From: Cardiocondyla obscurior
Lineage: Eukaryota > Arthropoda > Insecta > Hymenoptera > Formicidae
DNA: 64,000 bases
Assembly: GCF_019399895.1 (NCBI RefSeq)
Contig: NC_091868.1
Coordinates: 7,193,593-7,257,592 of the forward strand
Direction: 5' to 3'
Within the stretch, counting starts at the first letter, position 1. Each line of letters starts with the position of its first letter. The notes beneath the pieces are model-generated. The model saw only the letters and a program-made list of their open reading frames with translations. It did not search any database and was not told the origin of the DNA. The translations under genes were made by a program, and so were the position numbers. Positions 23,430 through 36,272 of this stretch are shown piece after piece.

Positions 23430-23720
23430 CTCTCGGTGCCTATGTGGGATCCGGAGATCCACACGGGCCCGAGGAACCCTCCGGGACTTGAGGACTTGGT
23501 GTCCGACGGCGCGCGAATTTTGAAATTCGACTCGACGGTCCAAGAGGAAAAAGAGATCGTGTATCTAAAAATCCGTGAATTCCAGAACCACGCGGACATT
23601 CCGCGGGATTCGAGGAATCCGTGGATTTTTGAACCCCGAAGCGCCAGTGGGATTCCGTCGTCCAGGCGTTCGCTTCCGGTCGAGCGTCTTCGAGAATCCG
23701 CGGAGGCTTCGGGCATAAAG
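23430..23720. repeat. Degenerate dispersed repeat block
   Basis: Recurring words such as gattcgaggaatccgtgga, atccgtgaattcc and gagaatccgcgga. It shares exact 13-14-mers with 7,170-7,390 and the 12-mer aattttgaaatt with 46,360-46,770. The open frames through it (95 aa plus, 126 aa minus) are on opposite strands and neither looks like a protein. Confidence 0.5.
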
Positions 23721-23863
23721 TAATTTGCGATTTGTTGGCTGCGATTATCAGCGCGTAACACGATACTTTTATTACGCCTCGCGGATACTCGAGGACGCCC
23801 TGATCCTGAAAAGAAAATTGTTATATGCTCTTATATTCGATAGGAGGATGCGAGGAGCGCGCC

Positions 23864-23932
23864 TGTGCGTGTGTACGTGTGAATGTGTGCGCGGCTGTGG
23901 GAGCGCGTGTGTGGGTGTAACACACACGTATG
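23864..23932. repeat. TG-rich microsatellite
   Basis: Interrupted TG dinucleotides, ending in a short CA block. Confidence 0.75.
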
Positions 23933-26900
23933 CTCGGCGTTGTTAACGCACGCCGTATTTAGTCCACGCGAAAAGCGATCGGGGGGACGTAAACGGACGT
24001 AAGCGGGAATAAAAAGAGCTGAATATCTGTCGGGGCCGGGCGATTTGCTCGTCCTCATCGTCGTCCTCGTTCTCGTTGCGCGCGCGTTCTCCGTCCGCGT
24101 TGCGCGGGATGCTCGTCGCGCTCGTGCACTCGCAGCCGATATATTTTCGCCTGCGTTCGTCTCTTTTTTTTTCGGGAGACGGACGATTAAAGAGAAAGGC
24201 AAAAAAAAATTAAAAAAAAAAAGGGGGGGAAAAAAGAATGTCGGGAAAGGGCGGAGTGGGCTCCGTGCGATCGGGAAGCTTTTTGGAACTCGCTCCACGC
24301 CGATTAGTCGCCCGGAGCATTATCGAATCGCCGAGCCGAATCGATATGGCGTGTCTTAACAACCGTTCTTATTTTTAAAATTATCATGTATCTGATTTGT
24401 AGATTTAATGTCCGTGAAATTACCGTCGTTGCCATCGCGATGTATTAATTGTTACCTCGTTCGACTGCGGAGAAACCAAGCGTCGTGATAGAAAACGGAA
24501 AATCGCCGATAACGCTTTGATTAATTGCGCGATCGAGAGAGAAATGCGGCATCATTTTCATCATTAAATTATTTAGTATATTTCCTAAGTTTAATAAAAC
24601 CTACAATTATTTAGATGTAATTAGATGTTGAATTTGAGGCATAGTTTTTTTATATATTATTTTAAGTTTTTTATCTTGAGAAGTTGTCTTACGATTGAAT
24701 TTACATTATCTTTCGTTTAATATGTATACCGAAAGTATTTCGTTGCGGTGGCATAATCTTATAGAGTTTTATACGTCTCCGACACGGTTACTCGTTCAGC
24801 GAGGCCAACGGCGATTTAATTAAATGCGAAATCAATGGCTGCTGATTGCTAATTAAAGTCCGCGGACTTATTTATTGCGTCGTGACTAATCTTGTCCGCG
24901 TAATAACGCACCGCTCGATTCCAGCGGGACGCAAACGATCGAAGCGCTTGTCATTTCTGTCGTCCTACGAGTCGAAAATACGTACGATGGAGATGAACGC
25001 GAGCGTGAGAAAGGCGGAGGGACAGAATAAGAAGTCGGGACTATTTTTCAGAGTCCCTTCTTTGCTCGCGACGCGCGACCCGATTATCTCCGTGGAAGCG
25101 ATAAAAAAATCAAACTTCGCGTCCATCACCGCGCGATCCGACCTCGGACGATTACAGCCGTCATTTTGTCGTCTCAGCGTTTCGGCAAAAATATCCGGGC
25201 GAAGAAGTGTAATTTCTCATTCCCAAGACGGCGAAAGAATAGCGATGCGTTTTAAATGCATCCATTTGCGTTTTTAATTTGATACCGGCGAAGCGTATCG
25301 TATCAGCGGCTTCGCGTGACGCTCGCCGCTCTTCGATATTCCGAACGCGAATAGCACAAAAGATCGCTAAATGCCCTTTGATTATTGAAAAATAGCCTGC
25401 TCGCAAAATTTTTCCGCGCGTCCCGATCGATCGTGATTAAAGATAGTTTATCAGATGCAAATGACAAAATTGAAAAAAGTTAGACGTAATTTAAGTAGAA
25501 AATTAATTACTTTAATTTCTTTGGATTTTTCTTTAGAGGAAATTTACGGAAATTTCTCCGATAGCCTGAAGTTTCTCGGTTTCTTTTCAGACGGAATTTA
25601 GAAGGGCTTCCGGTACCCCTTTTTTTTTACAAGAAATTATTCTGTCTTTCTTTTCTACGTCCGAAGATACGACTGAATTCCGAGAGTTTATGCATTTAAT
25701 TACCAATCGAAATAAGTCAAGAACCGACGTTGCAAATCCGTAAAAAAAAATATCTGACGCGCGAAGAGTTTGCGCTGTTTAGAATCTTTCCGGAGTTGAA
25801 AAATTCTGAAGGGGAGAAGGAGGCCGAGACCGTAATGGAATCCCGAATTCTCCTTGAAACAGGAGAAATGAAATGTCATTATTACACTCCTCGTCTCTTC
25901 TATCTACCCTGCACTTCGCTGGCACGAATTTCTCTTGCACCATTCTCAAATCCCATCGGCGGTAGAGGGAAAAGAACGAGAAGGAAAGAGAGAGAGAGAG
26001 AGAGAGTCGATTACCTTTGACGGAACCACCTGTTCGGCGTTATCCTCTTTTTTTCTTAAGCGACGCCCGAATTCGTTTCATGGCTTGCGTCCGCTGGCAC
26101 CACCACCGCCGCCGCCGCCGCCATGGCGCATCCGCATACGCTATAAAGCGGCAAAGTGGTCGGTCGGTCGCGGACAGAGAAAAGCGAAGGGTGAGGAGAG
26201 AGCGCCCGGTGCATCCACTAGGGTAGTGTGGGCGGACTTCGAAGCGGCGTGGAGTAGAGGGCGAGCCCGGGGGGAGGAAGGTTGGGAATTTAAAAGTAAT
26301 TTTGACGTCGGAAAGAGTGGCCGGCGCTGAGAGAGGGCACCGACGGATCGTTACGGTCCTTTGATCGCGAATTAAAAGCTCGAAGTCGACAGTTTAGCGA
26401 TGCCACCTCTATCGTGACGATGGGCGGCGAGCGATGGTTCTGTCTCTCTCTCTCTCTTTCTCTCTCTCTCTTTGGTTCAAACTCGAGGTACCTATTCACC
26501 ATCCGAGTCTCTTCCTCCTTTTCCTCCTGCCTCTATCTTTTTCCGCGCAATGTCTATCCGCCTGTCTTTCTCTTCCACCATCCCCTCGTAGGCGCGCTCT
26601 CGCGCCATATTTCCCTGTCTTCTGCGGCCGGTTCGTTAACCTGTCTGCAGCATTTATTGGCGCTTGCCGATGTAAAAGGAAGAGCTTACCAATAACATAT
26701 TACTGTGTTTCAATTCTGCAACGGGCGTAGGTAGAGAAAAAAAAAAGAAAAAAAAAGAAAGGGAAGGGAACGGCGTTTCGCGGATAAATCCTTTGCGAGA
26801 GCGACCGTTGCGTCAGTCGACGGGAACGGGCCGCGTTCGGGCTTTTTCCCCCCGTTCCCCCAGCCTGCCCCAACCCACCGCCCCCCTTTTCGCCGCCTGA

Positions 26901-29365
26901 CCCCCTTCGACCCTTCGCCTTTAATCTCTTTGGACCGAGAATCAGAGAGGGTATCCTTGGATCATCTCGTCGATCGCCGCCGATTGATTCGCGATCGGCC
27001 GCTTGTCGTCCGAACCGGCCGGCTCGATTGTGCTGATTTCATTACCATCGAAAATTTAATTTAACTTTCATAGCGCCGCGGGGTGACGCCGGCACGCCGC
27101 CGCCGTGTGCTATTAATAAGAGCAAATAGCGCGCGCGCGGGGCCGACCGCGTTTCTTTCTGACTGTCGAGTCAATAATGACGTGAGCGCGGATAAACAAA
27201 GGGACGAGCCTTGAAAAAAGAGAGACTGCGGAAAAAGGCGACGAGAGGAATCAAAGGTTACGGAATAATTTGCAAGCGAAATGGTGGAGGCACCCTTTGA
27301 CGACCGATCCCGCGCGGTCGAAAATAGACGGAATTCTGGTTTTCGAGCGGCGGCCTTTTCCTCCACCTTCCCTCCCTATCGCTCTCTCTTCTCACTTGCC
27401 GTCGCTTCGAAACTTGCCATTCGTAGGGGGATTAAGATTTAGTTGCCGAATGAAAATTTACGGTAAAGCGGCAACTCTCCTCGCGAAGCTTCCTCGAGGG
27501 AAAGATCGACTTAAAGTTTATCGGGAAAATCCGCGCTTTTCGACGTACAGGTGGCTGCGGGACACCTCGCGGAGACTCGCCCCCGCTCTGTCTCAGGCTC
27601 TTATTCAGGCTACCTTTTTCCACTCCCTTGAAGAGCGGTGTCGTAAAAATTTATTCTCGTCGAAGAGACGCGGCGAAGAATTACGATTCCGACGCGTTCG
27701 ATTGCGCTTATACGCGGCCGTGGATAAAACTTGGGAAGCGGACGCGACTCGTGGGCTTATAATAAATATTTCGACCGCGTCGACGGCAGGAAAATCGACG
27801 GCGAGGGGAGGAAGGATGGCCGCGCACGGTGGAGACGGAGCCGTTTAGGCGGGATACGTTCGATTTTGTCCGAATATGACGGCTCGACGTTGCATACGAG
27901 AGTCGCCCCGCGAGCGAGCGAGGGAGAAAGGGAGAGAGCGGCGACTCGCGGATAGGGAGGCTGCGCGGATGAGGGGAGGGCGGGAGGGAGCCGGCGGATT
28001 CGAAGGCCGGGGCTTTTCGGTCGAGAGTTTCGGCCGGAATATCGGAAAACGCCGCCGAGTTAGAGTACAAGGGAGAGTCCGGAGGCTTACCCCGATATAT
28101 ATGCATATAAACACAATACCTTGCGTCGCGGGGGTGGCGCGCGACGCATACAAGCGCGCGCGCGCGCGTACGCGACTCTTTCGTACTGATAGCGCACACG
28201 CACTTCGAATATCCACGTCTATTTTATATCCGCCAGGGTGACGAGGGGACTTCGAAAAAATGGGAGAGGAGGGCGAAGGGGGGGTCCTCCGTGCGGGTGG
28301 TACTGTTCGCCTTCTCTCTGCCCGCGCCCCGCTAATCCGAAAACTCGTGTGTGCTCGAAAATCGCCCGACGATTATTGCCGTCGTCTGTGTTCCGGCCGA
28401 TCGAGCGGATCGACTTGCGACGTCGATCCGCACGTGAAGATTACGCGAGGATCTCGAATTTCGGGCTCTCGGCTCTTTTTTCCAAAAAAACAAAAAAAAA
28501 ACATTGGTGGCGATATTCGTCCGAGTTCTCGATACGCCTGTCCGAATTTTTCTTCGCTCTCGTCACCGAGCTCTTCAGTTCCGCAACTTCGCCAAGTCAG
28601 AAATCGTGAATTTTTAACAAAAATCAGGCCGCTGTTCTCGCAAATTTTTTCAGCATTGTTGGTACACTAACTTTGATTGTCGGGAATAATCGATATTTAA
28701 TATTGTCGCTTAATAAACAATCTCTTTTATTTAATTATAATCACACCCGCGATACTTTTATTTCCGTCGGTACTCTTTCTGTATTTAGTTTAATAATATA
28801 ATTATAGTGAGCGATATAAAATCGTGGGAAATTGAATTTTCTAAAAATAAAGCCGATAGAAATGTCATCGCACTTGCTAAACAAACACCCACCACGTTCG
28901 ACTCGGTCTTCATAGATCAATTTTTCGACTAAGCAAACCCAATAATGTTAGATCACCATATCGTTTTGTTACCGTGCTACCTTTACTCGATTCGCTTTTT
29001 TTGCTCAAAGCTGTTTCGATCTCCTCGTCGGATCGGTTCCCGTTCGGCGTAGATAAAACCTAATTAATTATGTTTATCTCAGTGTCACTCGCGAAGTTCG
29101 ATTTTCGAAAATGCGAGTCCGATCGTCACGAGACCGCGCGCGCTATGGGGGACGCTAATTATCGGCGCCGGAGCCCCGCGGGTGCATCGACCGGAAACGC
29201 GACGCGGGATTCGCGTCGCGCTGGCAGGTTTTTCCGGCGGGTTCTGCCATCCCGGGTTTTCAGTTTGCTGCGTAGCAGATTTCGAAATCCCTCAATTTGA
29301 TGAATGGCCGTGATCGCGCGACGCCGACGACCCCGGGGGTTGGGCGAGGTGGGTCGCATGATTAA

Positions 29366-29490
29366 TATGCATTGAAAACGACGACGATGACGACGTCGGT
29401 GACGACGACGACGGCCGACGCGCACCGTGGAACGTGATGTCGAAATCGCGCTGCGTCGCGGATCGTCAACGACGACGACAACGACGTAGC
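29366..29490. repeat. GAC/ACG trinucleotide-rich patch
   Basis: Imperfect (GAC)n with GTC interruptions, on both sides of a non-repetitive 40-bp piece. Translations are Arg/Thr/Asp-rich in every frame, as expected for the repeat. Confidence 0.7.
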
Positions 29491-32023
29491 ACGACTTGCC
29501 GTACGCTGCCCGTGGCGATAAATCGTTCTCCTCCGAACGAAGGCAGGGACATTGTACTTTTTCGACCGAGAGGAGCAGGAAAAGGCACCGAACTCGCGTT
29601 GATCTTTCTTTTAATCGGTTTGGATTGATACGCTTGTGGGCAATCAAGACGTACGTTTTAACTTTGTTTGAAAGGTACGTGTGTAGCGAGATTTCGTATA
29701 TTTATAGAATCCGACGTTTTCTTTAATGAGAAATGAAAGATTGTTGCAGCTGAAGATGTGGAGGAATCAAATATAGAAATGAGGGTACGCCGTTATTGAG
29801 TAAGCTCGATAGAATCGGAAGTATTGCGCTACGTAACATTATTTAGCATTTCAATATAAATACATTTACCGTAGGAAAAACATCGTTTTCAATTAATGAA
29901 AATGCATTATTATAATTATATTTAATAATATTCAATCAGTTATCGATTAATTAAGGTTATTTTTGTATCGTTCACTGCGATATGTTTCAAGAGTCGTTAA
30001 TAATTAAATAATTTTTTAAATTTTCTTTCTGAAGGAAATATGAGAAAATGTGTGACATAAATAAATAAGCCACGGATTAATAATTCGAACGTTTATATAT
30101 CGTAATTTTAAGAATATTTGAATTGAGATAATTAAATTATTAAGGCAGTTTAAAGAATATTGTAGATAGAAACTTGGATGCTTATGATTGAAATGGATGA
30201 ATTGAACGAAGGACACGATCCCCTTTTCGTTCACATCGCGCTTCCCTCACCTAATTATTCTCCTCTTTTGTCGATCCTCTCGCAGACCACTAGCTCTTTC
30301 GTCTCTACCCTCGTGGGTTTGTATAACGTTACCGGTAACCTAATAACGATCGAAAGGCGGCGGTAACCGAAACCGGAAGCGCACGTGAACGAGGAAACCT
30401 CTTCGACGTGCGACTAAGTCGATTCGTCCGGCTCTTTCGTTGCTATCCTGTCTACTATGCGAATTCGATATCACGACTTCCCCTTCTTCTCGTATTATCT
30501 TTTTATACACAAGTTCTGCACTAGAAAGTCGGAAAGAGGCCGACATAATTTTTTATTTAGACAGTCGCAGACATATAATAGCGGTTATGATTAATTTCTC
30601 AATAAGAATTTGGATTAGCGTTCGATTTTAGTGATTTAGAGAGCGATAAATAAATTGTAAAATAATAATTTTCAGGATTTATTTGATCGAAGAGTTAACA
30701 GTCTACTAATTCCAGAATTTTTCTTTATATGAGTTTATAGAAAAAAAAAAAAAAACGAATGCGTGTTATCGGTATTGCTAACGAGGAAAATATACGCGAA
30801 AGATAGCAGGGTTCCGTCGCCGATAATCTTTTCTCTCAATCGCGGTAGAATGGAATCTGAGTTTAGATTGGATCGCGGGCTTAGTAGACACAGCAAAATA
30901 GATTGTTAAATAATACAGCGCGTAAAATGGGGAGGGCGGCGGAGAGGAAAAAGGAGAAGAGAGATTGGCGGTCGTAATAAAATTCTTCGTCGCGAATATC
31001 GTGTAATGGAAAATTTGCGAGAATCGCGGCCACTTCGTGTAATGGACAATCACGCGATCGGCAAAAATCGCCGGGAATTAGAGGATATTACACGAGTCCG
31101 TCAAGAATAATGGAAGTTCGCTGTGCTCGTCCTCGTTCGAGTCTCCTTTCCCGATCTCTTTTGGCGCTCTCCAAAGGAAATCTTTTTCGCGCCCGTGCAA
31201 CGTCAAAAGGGGGTTGCGTGAGTGAACTCGGAAAAGACGCCACCTTTCGGTCGGAGCCTTTCACGAAATAGGATAGTGGAGCAAGGTCGCGGCTTATAGG
31301 GAAAACCGAGAGATGTTAGATTACGTGAGAGCACTACGGAGCGAGTCTAACTCATATTAGCGAAGCGAACAAATCGGGCGGAATTGCCTATCGATAGAAC
31401 GTAAACACGAGCGTATTAGACGATTATATAAACTACGCTGTTGCTCGATAAAATAGCCAATAGCCGCGTGCGCGATATTTAAATTAAAAATCTAACGCAT
31501 AAATAGAACAATTAATTGGCAAATTAATTTCAAAGTTTGTAAGTATTCCATTTTTTTTATTTTTTTTTTTTTTTTTTTTTTACAAACGGACCTTTATGAG
31601 ATTATAATGGAACTGCAGTATAATAATCCGTTGCGCGTTATTTTTTTCTTTTTTTTTTGCACGTTGCGCTTTCATAAAGCTTCGCTTTGTTCAGCGAAAT
31701 CAGGAAAATGATCTGTATTATTGTACCTACAAGAGAATATAATTTTCTAGCCATTCACGCGTCTCTGGCTGTCAATATTTTAACGCCCGGTCCAAGCCTA
31801 CTCTCGCGGACGTCTCGGTGACGTCTGAGTGATTACGATTATTCGTTCGAATGTAACGAAGGCGCCTGCGGTCCACGTATACGTGTCATTATTCGAGGGT
31901 CTGACCGTATCCTAGCGAGCGTGAAGATGTCCTCGGAATCGCGAGGAATTAATATAGTTCGACAATGTGGCGGGAGTGATTATTATCCCCGCCGTCCCTC
32001 TCCCGCTTCGAGCGCGCGTGATT

Positions 32024-32204
32024 ACGCGCACGCACGCGTACGCACTATGTACATACATCCACGCAATATGTGCTGAAGTGACGTCGGGATATGTGTTGCG
32101 CGTGACATATGTACTAGGCAACGCGGTACGTATGTACGGAGGCGCGCGTATGCATCTTATTGGTGCACGGAAATCCGCGTGGGTGCACGCACACACACGT
32201 GCGT
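32024..32204. repeat. CA/CG/TG dinucleotide-rich patch
   Basis: Interrupted alternating purine-pyrimidine sequence, potentially prone to Z-DNA. The overlapping 117-aa plus and 94-aa minus frames are repeat artefacts. Confidence 0.55.
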
Positions 32205-32645
32205 CCAGCCCCGGTTACTCCCGTTCCCTCTCTCTCTCGCGTCGTGCATCTACATATGTAATTAGCGACACGGATTACGGGGTATATCATCCTCGCGGGT
32301 TTGTGTACATACGCGTGTAATACACGTATATGCGATTAACATCTGGCTGCTGCCGACAACGATGACGACGACGACTGTGCCGCGCCGCACGTCGGTACAC
32401 ACACGCTGTTTGCTGCTGCATGTGCATCGCGAGGCACCGTGCGCGGGCGCGTGTGTAGAAGCGCGTGCATGTATACGCGGAGTATGCGTGTTAATATCGA
32501 ATCCCGAAATTAATCCGGAACGCGCAATTAGTAAGATGCGTCCGACCGTCAAGATACAATAACCCGTTTTTCCGAGATGAAAGGGAAAGAGGCGGAGTGC
32601 GAGAAAGCGAGAGAGAAGCAGAGAGCTGTCAATTATATTAACGTT

Positions 32646-32663
32646 AACGTGAAGCTTCACGTT
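32646..32663. repeat. 18-bp perfect palindrome
   Basis: The sequence aacgtgaagcttcacgtt equals its own reverse complement, with no spacer and a HindIII-type AAGCTT centre. A nearby gttaac (32,643-32,648) overlaps its left edge. Confidence 0.85.
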
Positions 32664-32991
32664 TCATTGCCATTATCGTGTTTTTGAAATCCATTAAGCC
32701 GCTTTCGAGACTCGTGCCGCGCATTATTAACGTTATTAATTTACCATATTATCTATTAATCAAATTTCACGTCATTGCGAAATAATTACGCGCAAACAGC
32801 AGGACGCGCGGAAGCCTCATTTTTACTAATCTGTAATTTAATAACGTGCAAATGAACTGGACGGTCATTAAAGCGATAGATCGCGATGCGTTGCATTTGA
32901 TTTTCGGAGAAGTACGGTCGCGCCATCACTGTCTTCCTATCTCCCTTTTCTTCCCCTCCGTATTCCGCAGCCTATTCTCTCCGCCTCCCAG

Positions 32992-33078
32992 CAGACCGAA
33001 ACTCGCGCGCAATTACTTTGCAACGCGTCATCGGGCCGCGAATGTATCTCGCGACATATGCACCGCTGCCAATATCGA
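32992..33078 (+). other. Candidate plus-strand exon, 87 nt
   Basis: The segment follows a long pyrimidine tract and acceptor (CTCTCCGCCTCCCAG) and ends at a donor CGA|GTAAGA. It is 29 codons long and open in phase 0 (starting QTETRAQLL). A second frame is also open. I recognise no protein and found no partner exon, so a chance match in a stop-poor region is likely. It would be antisense to onecut. Confidence 0.15.
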
Positions 33079-33087
33079 GTAAGATCG

Positions 33088-33184
33088 CGCGACACGCACA
33101 CCTGCGAGTATGTGTGCGCGCGTGTTTGCGGGTGCACCTGTGCACGAGAACATGCGCATGCATTCGCCGCACACGCGCGCGTTT
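33088..33184. repeat. CA/TG-rich patch
   Basis: Interrupted cacg/tgtg/gcgcg repeats directly before the AT microsatellite. No gene. Confidence 0.6.
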
Positions 33185-33220
33185 CGGCCCCCCTATGTAA
33201 CTGTTCGGTAATACATACGT

Positions 33221-33265
33221 TTGTGTATACATACATATATATATATATAACATATAGAAATGTCA

Positions 33266-33318
<53 letters not shown>

Positions 33319-33357
33319 TCTATATATTCTATATATATATAGAGATATATCTCTGCA
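33221..33357. repeat. Long AT microsatellite
   Basis: About 130 bp of mostly (AT)n with occasional GTATTC and TAGAGATA interruptions. It can extrude as a cruciform. The overlapping Tyr-Ile frames on both strands are artefacts. Confidence 0.9.
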
Positions 33358-34844
33358 TATCGCACGGCAATGGTACACCACGTTCCAAACCAACCGGTCG
33401 ACCGCGCGAGCGAGCAACTCCCCTTTCGTCCTCCTCGCCGCTCCTCATGCTCCCGACCGCCGTTCCGCCCGCGAAAATTAATAAAGGTACAATTAATAAA
33501 AATTACATATTTTTCATCCATCGGCACAGGGTGGGAGCGCACGGTGGTCGAGGTAGATAAAGGGGTAATCGGGGAATGTGTGCCGTGTGTGCGCGCCTTC
33601 GGTCTTTTTCCTTCGCTTTTTTTTTTTTTTGCGGGGGCTCGTGCGCCCCGCTTCTTCCCCGCGTCCGCGTTCTCGCGGTTGCAGAGTTTTCCCCTCTTTT
33701 TTTTCTTTTCTTTTTTTGCCTTTTGCGATACCGAGCGAGCGAGGGCGGGCTTTCTTGCTATTTAAGGGCAGCCGCGAGCGATATTGTAGCTGCGGCCCCG
33801 GGAAATATGGGCGAATTTGGTTATTAGGCATCGCCGCGGCCGTCCCGGCAATTTTTACGGGCCACTCCGTTGTAGTTCTTTTTTTTCCTTTATCCTTTTT
33901 TTGTGCGTCGCTGCCCTGCTTCGCGAATAAGTAAAAGAGATCAATTGCAGAATATGCCGGACACGCACTTCCCCCACTTGCCACTTTTTCTTTCCTTAAT
34001 AGCATAATTTTTCTCGATATGTTACTTTGCACCGTATATTCCCTTCTTTTAAAATTTTAAACTGTTATCTCACAATTAAATTCACGTAACATTTTATGCG
34101 GTCTTTATTACATTTAAGTTTCATCGCGTATTACCGTATAATTTATTTATACAAATTTATTTATCATTATTATTAAATGCTAATTGTTCTGATATTTAAA
34201 TTTGTGTAGGACGCAATAAAATGTTATATTAACACAGTAGAAATATTAAACATGTCACATTATAACGAAAAGGAATTAATAACGATTTATTGAATCTTCA
34301 ACCTTGAATCAACAAAGTTCTCTCTCAATGAAAAAAATTCCAAAACTTTTTTAATCAAATTAATTAAAAATATTATATTACGAGGTTCGTAACGCAACGA
34401 GACTTCGACTCTAAAAGCGGCAAAAATTAGCGAGCGTATTAAAAATCCTTACATTTAAATGCTTTCGGTGGACAATGACGCGCGGTGATTTGTGCGGTGT
34501 AGTTTTCGTTAAAAAAGGTCTGATAATTTTGTTTTATATAGATATTTGTTTGCTTTCACCTGTATATTTACAGTTTATCGTTGTTCAAATATCCTCGCAG
34601 GAGTCTCGCGCGCGACGGGGGTGGATTTTTGGAGGGAAGCAACAACTGGTCGGCTAATTCGCGTAAACAAAAACACGAGCGCACGCCTTTTACGAGAGGC
34701 ATCGCGTAACTGCGCGAGAGAGCGAGATGGTAAAAAGGGGTAGAATAGAATAAAGAGGGCGAATCAGTGATGTCGGCGCTCATACACAGTCCCGACGAAA
34801 AAAGCGCTGCGGGTGCATACTGGGTGCAAACCCCGGCAACTCCG

Positions 34845-35219
34845 CGCTCTCTCTCTCTCTCTCGCCCTCTCTCCCTCCCCTCGACCGTAACCTGCGAGTC
34901 CACCCTTCTCGCTCACCGCGAGGGAGGCGAAAAATTTAATTACAAAAAAGTTTTGGCATTCCGTCAGTTTGGTTTTAGTCGCGATATATCGTCCAGAATT
35001 TCGCCTCCCTCTCTCTCTCCCCATCTCTATCTTCCGCTCGGTTTTCATCCTCCGGTTTCTCATCTCGCCGTACCACCCCCTTTTCCTCCCTCTCCCGTTA
35101 TCTCTCTTTCTCTTTCTCTGTCTCTCTCCTTCTTGCGAGGTCGGCAGCCTCGCTACGGTCGCGCGCGTATCTGTGGTTTATTCGAGCCCGCCTCGAACCG
35201 CACACACACACACACACAC
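34845..35219. repeat. CT-rich stretches ending in a (CA)n run
   Basis: CT runs at about 34,850-34,880 and 35,010-35,135 and a clean (CA)n at 35,201-35,219. The 181-aa plus-strand frame across it is Ser/Leu/Pro/His-rich and follows the repeats. Confidence 0.65.
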
Positions 35220-36010
35220 TCGCCCCGCCACCCCCGCGGTCCCACCCCACCGCCGCGTCCCCATTGGCCGCCCACGCTTTTTATAAAGCGCCGTTATATA
35301 ATATTTTATTAATAATGCGATAGAGTCCAACGAGAATACCCGCCACCGCCGGAGTTTCGAAGGCTGCGGTGGTGAACGGTGCATCCCGAGGCCGAGAGTA
35401 TCAGCGTCAATAACCGGGAATATTTCGCGAGAACCGGTCCGACCATCGCCACGATTTTTCAATCCTCTCGCAACTCGGCCCTCCTATTTATCCAGGCAGG
35501 AATTCCACCTTATTTGTTGATTACCTCCGCGTGGTTTAAACTGCGCGCCATGCGAAATTTTTCTATTACGTACGCGATACAACTTTAATTTTTTTTTTTT
35601 TTTATTGACTTAATTGAGAAATAACCATTACATTACTTTTAAAATTTCTGTTTGAAAAGAAATTCGAAAGAGCCGAGGAATGGTAGATCAAATGCCGTTC
35701 GTCGGCCGTGTTTAAGGCTCGCGACGTGTTTAAGGCAAGCGCGCGACCTAGTTTTCTTTTTGAGGAACTCGAGACGTTCTAAATTTTCCTTCCCGAAGTT
35801 TTCCGATTCCTTCAAGCATCTTAAAGAAAGCGGATTATTACTTTGGGCCATCCACGGATTAGTATCTCGCGATCGAGAACTCGAGGCAACTAATCTAAAT
35901 TTTATTTCCTAAACTTCAAGACAAATTTCCGAGTCCTTGGAAAAAGTCGTTCGGTCTTTCGAAACTTGCCAAGAAGGATCGGCATTAGAGGGACGTAGGG
36001 GTGAATTGTT

Positions 36011-36031
36011 TTAGGTGCTTCTCGCACCTAA
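36011..36031. repeat. Small perfect hairpin
   Basis: ttaggtgc, a 5-nt loop ttctc, then gcacctaa. A second imperfect hairpin built on ggccc/gggcc follows at about 36,066-36,095. In minus-strand transcripts the pair is not followed by a U-tract, so I do not call a terminator. Confidence 0.6.
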
Positions 36032-36190
36032 TTAACATTCCGATCGGCAACACGTGTGACGCGGCGGAAGGGCCCCGAAAAAGGGCCGCTTCGAGAGCTT
36101 TTTTCGCGCGACGGCAAAGCTTCGCCCCGAAGGTTATTCCTGGGAATTATTTGCGCCGCTGCGTCGTTCGATAGCTCTCGAAGAAGAGCT

Positions 36191-36272
36191 AACGAATGAA
36201 CGAACGAACGGACGGATGGACGAGCGAACGAACGAACGAACGAACGAACGAACGGAACGGAACGGAACGGAC
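36191..36272. repeat. AACG tetranucleotide microsatellite
   Basis: (GAAC)n/(AACG)n that changes to a pentanucleotide GGAAC block at its right end. It generates the Ser-Phe-Val-Arg repeats seen in minus-strand frames. Confidence 0.9.

Larger units (their letters stand above)
16001..28000 (-). other. Giant onecut intron, part 2
   Basis: No exon is supported. It contains a GA-repeat (16,549-16,610), AT-repeats (19,696-19,786), a second GA-repeat (20,194-20,248), a strong hairpin (20,423-20,459), pyrimidine-rich tracts (18,395-18,500, 21,830-21,915, 22,450-22,590, 26,440-26,560), a three-unit tandem repeat (22,925-23,030) and a degenerate repeat block (23,430-23,720). CA/TG microsatellite lies at 23,864-23,932. 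Confidence 0.6.

Noticed and set aside
33221..33357. Tyr-Ile-rich frames on both strands
   Set aside because: Direct translations of an AT microsatellite.
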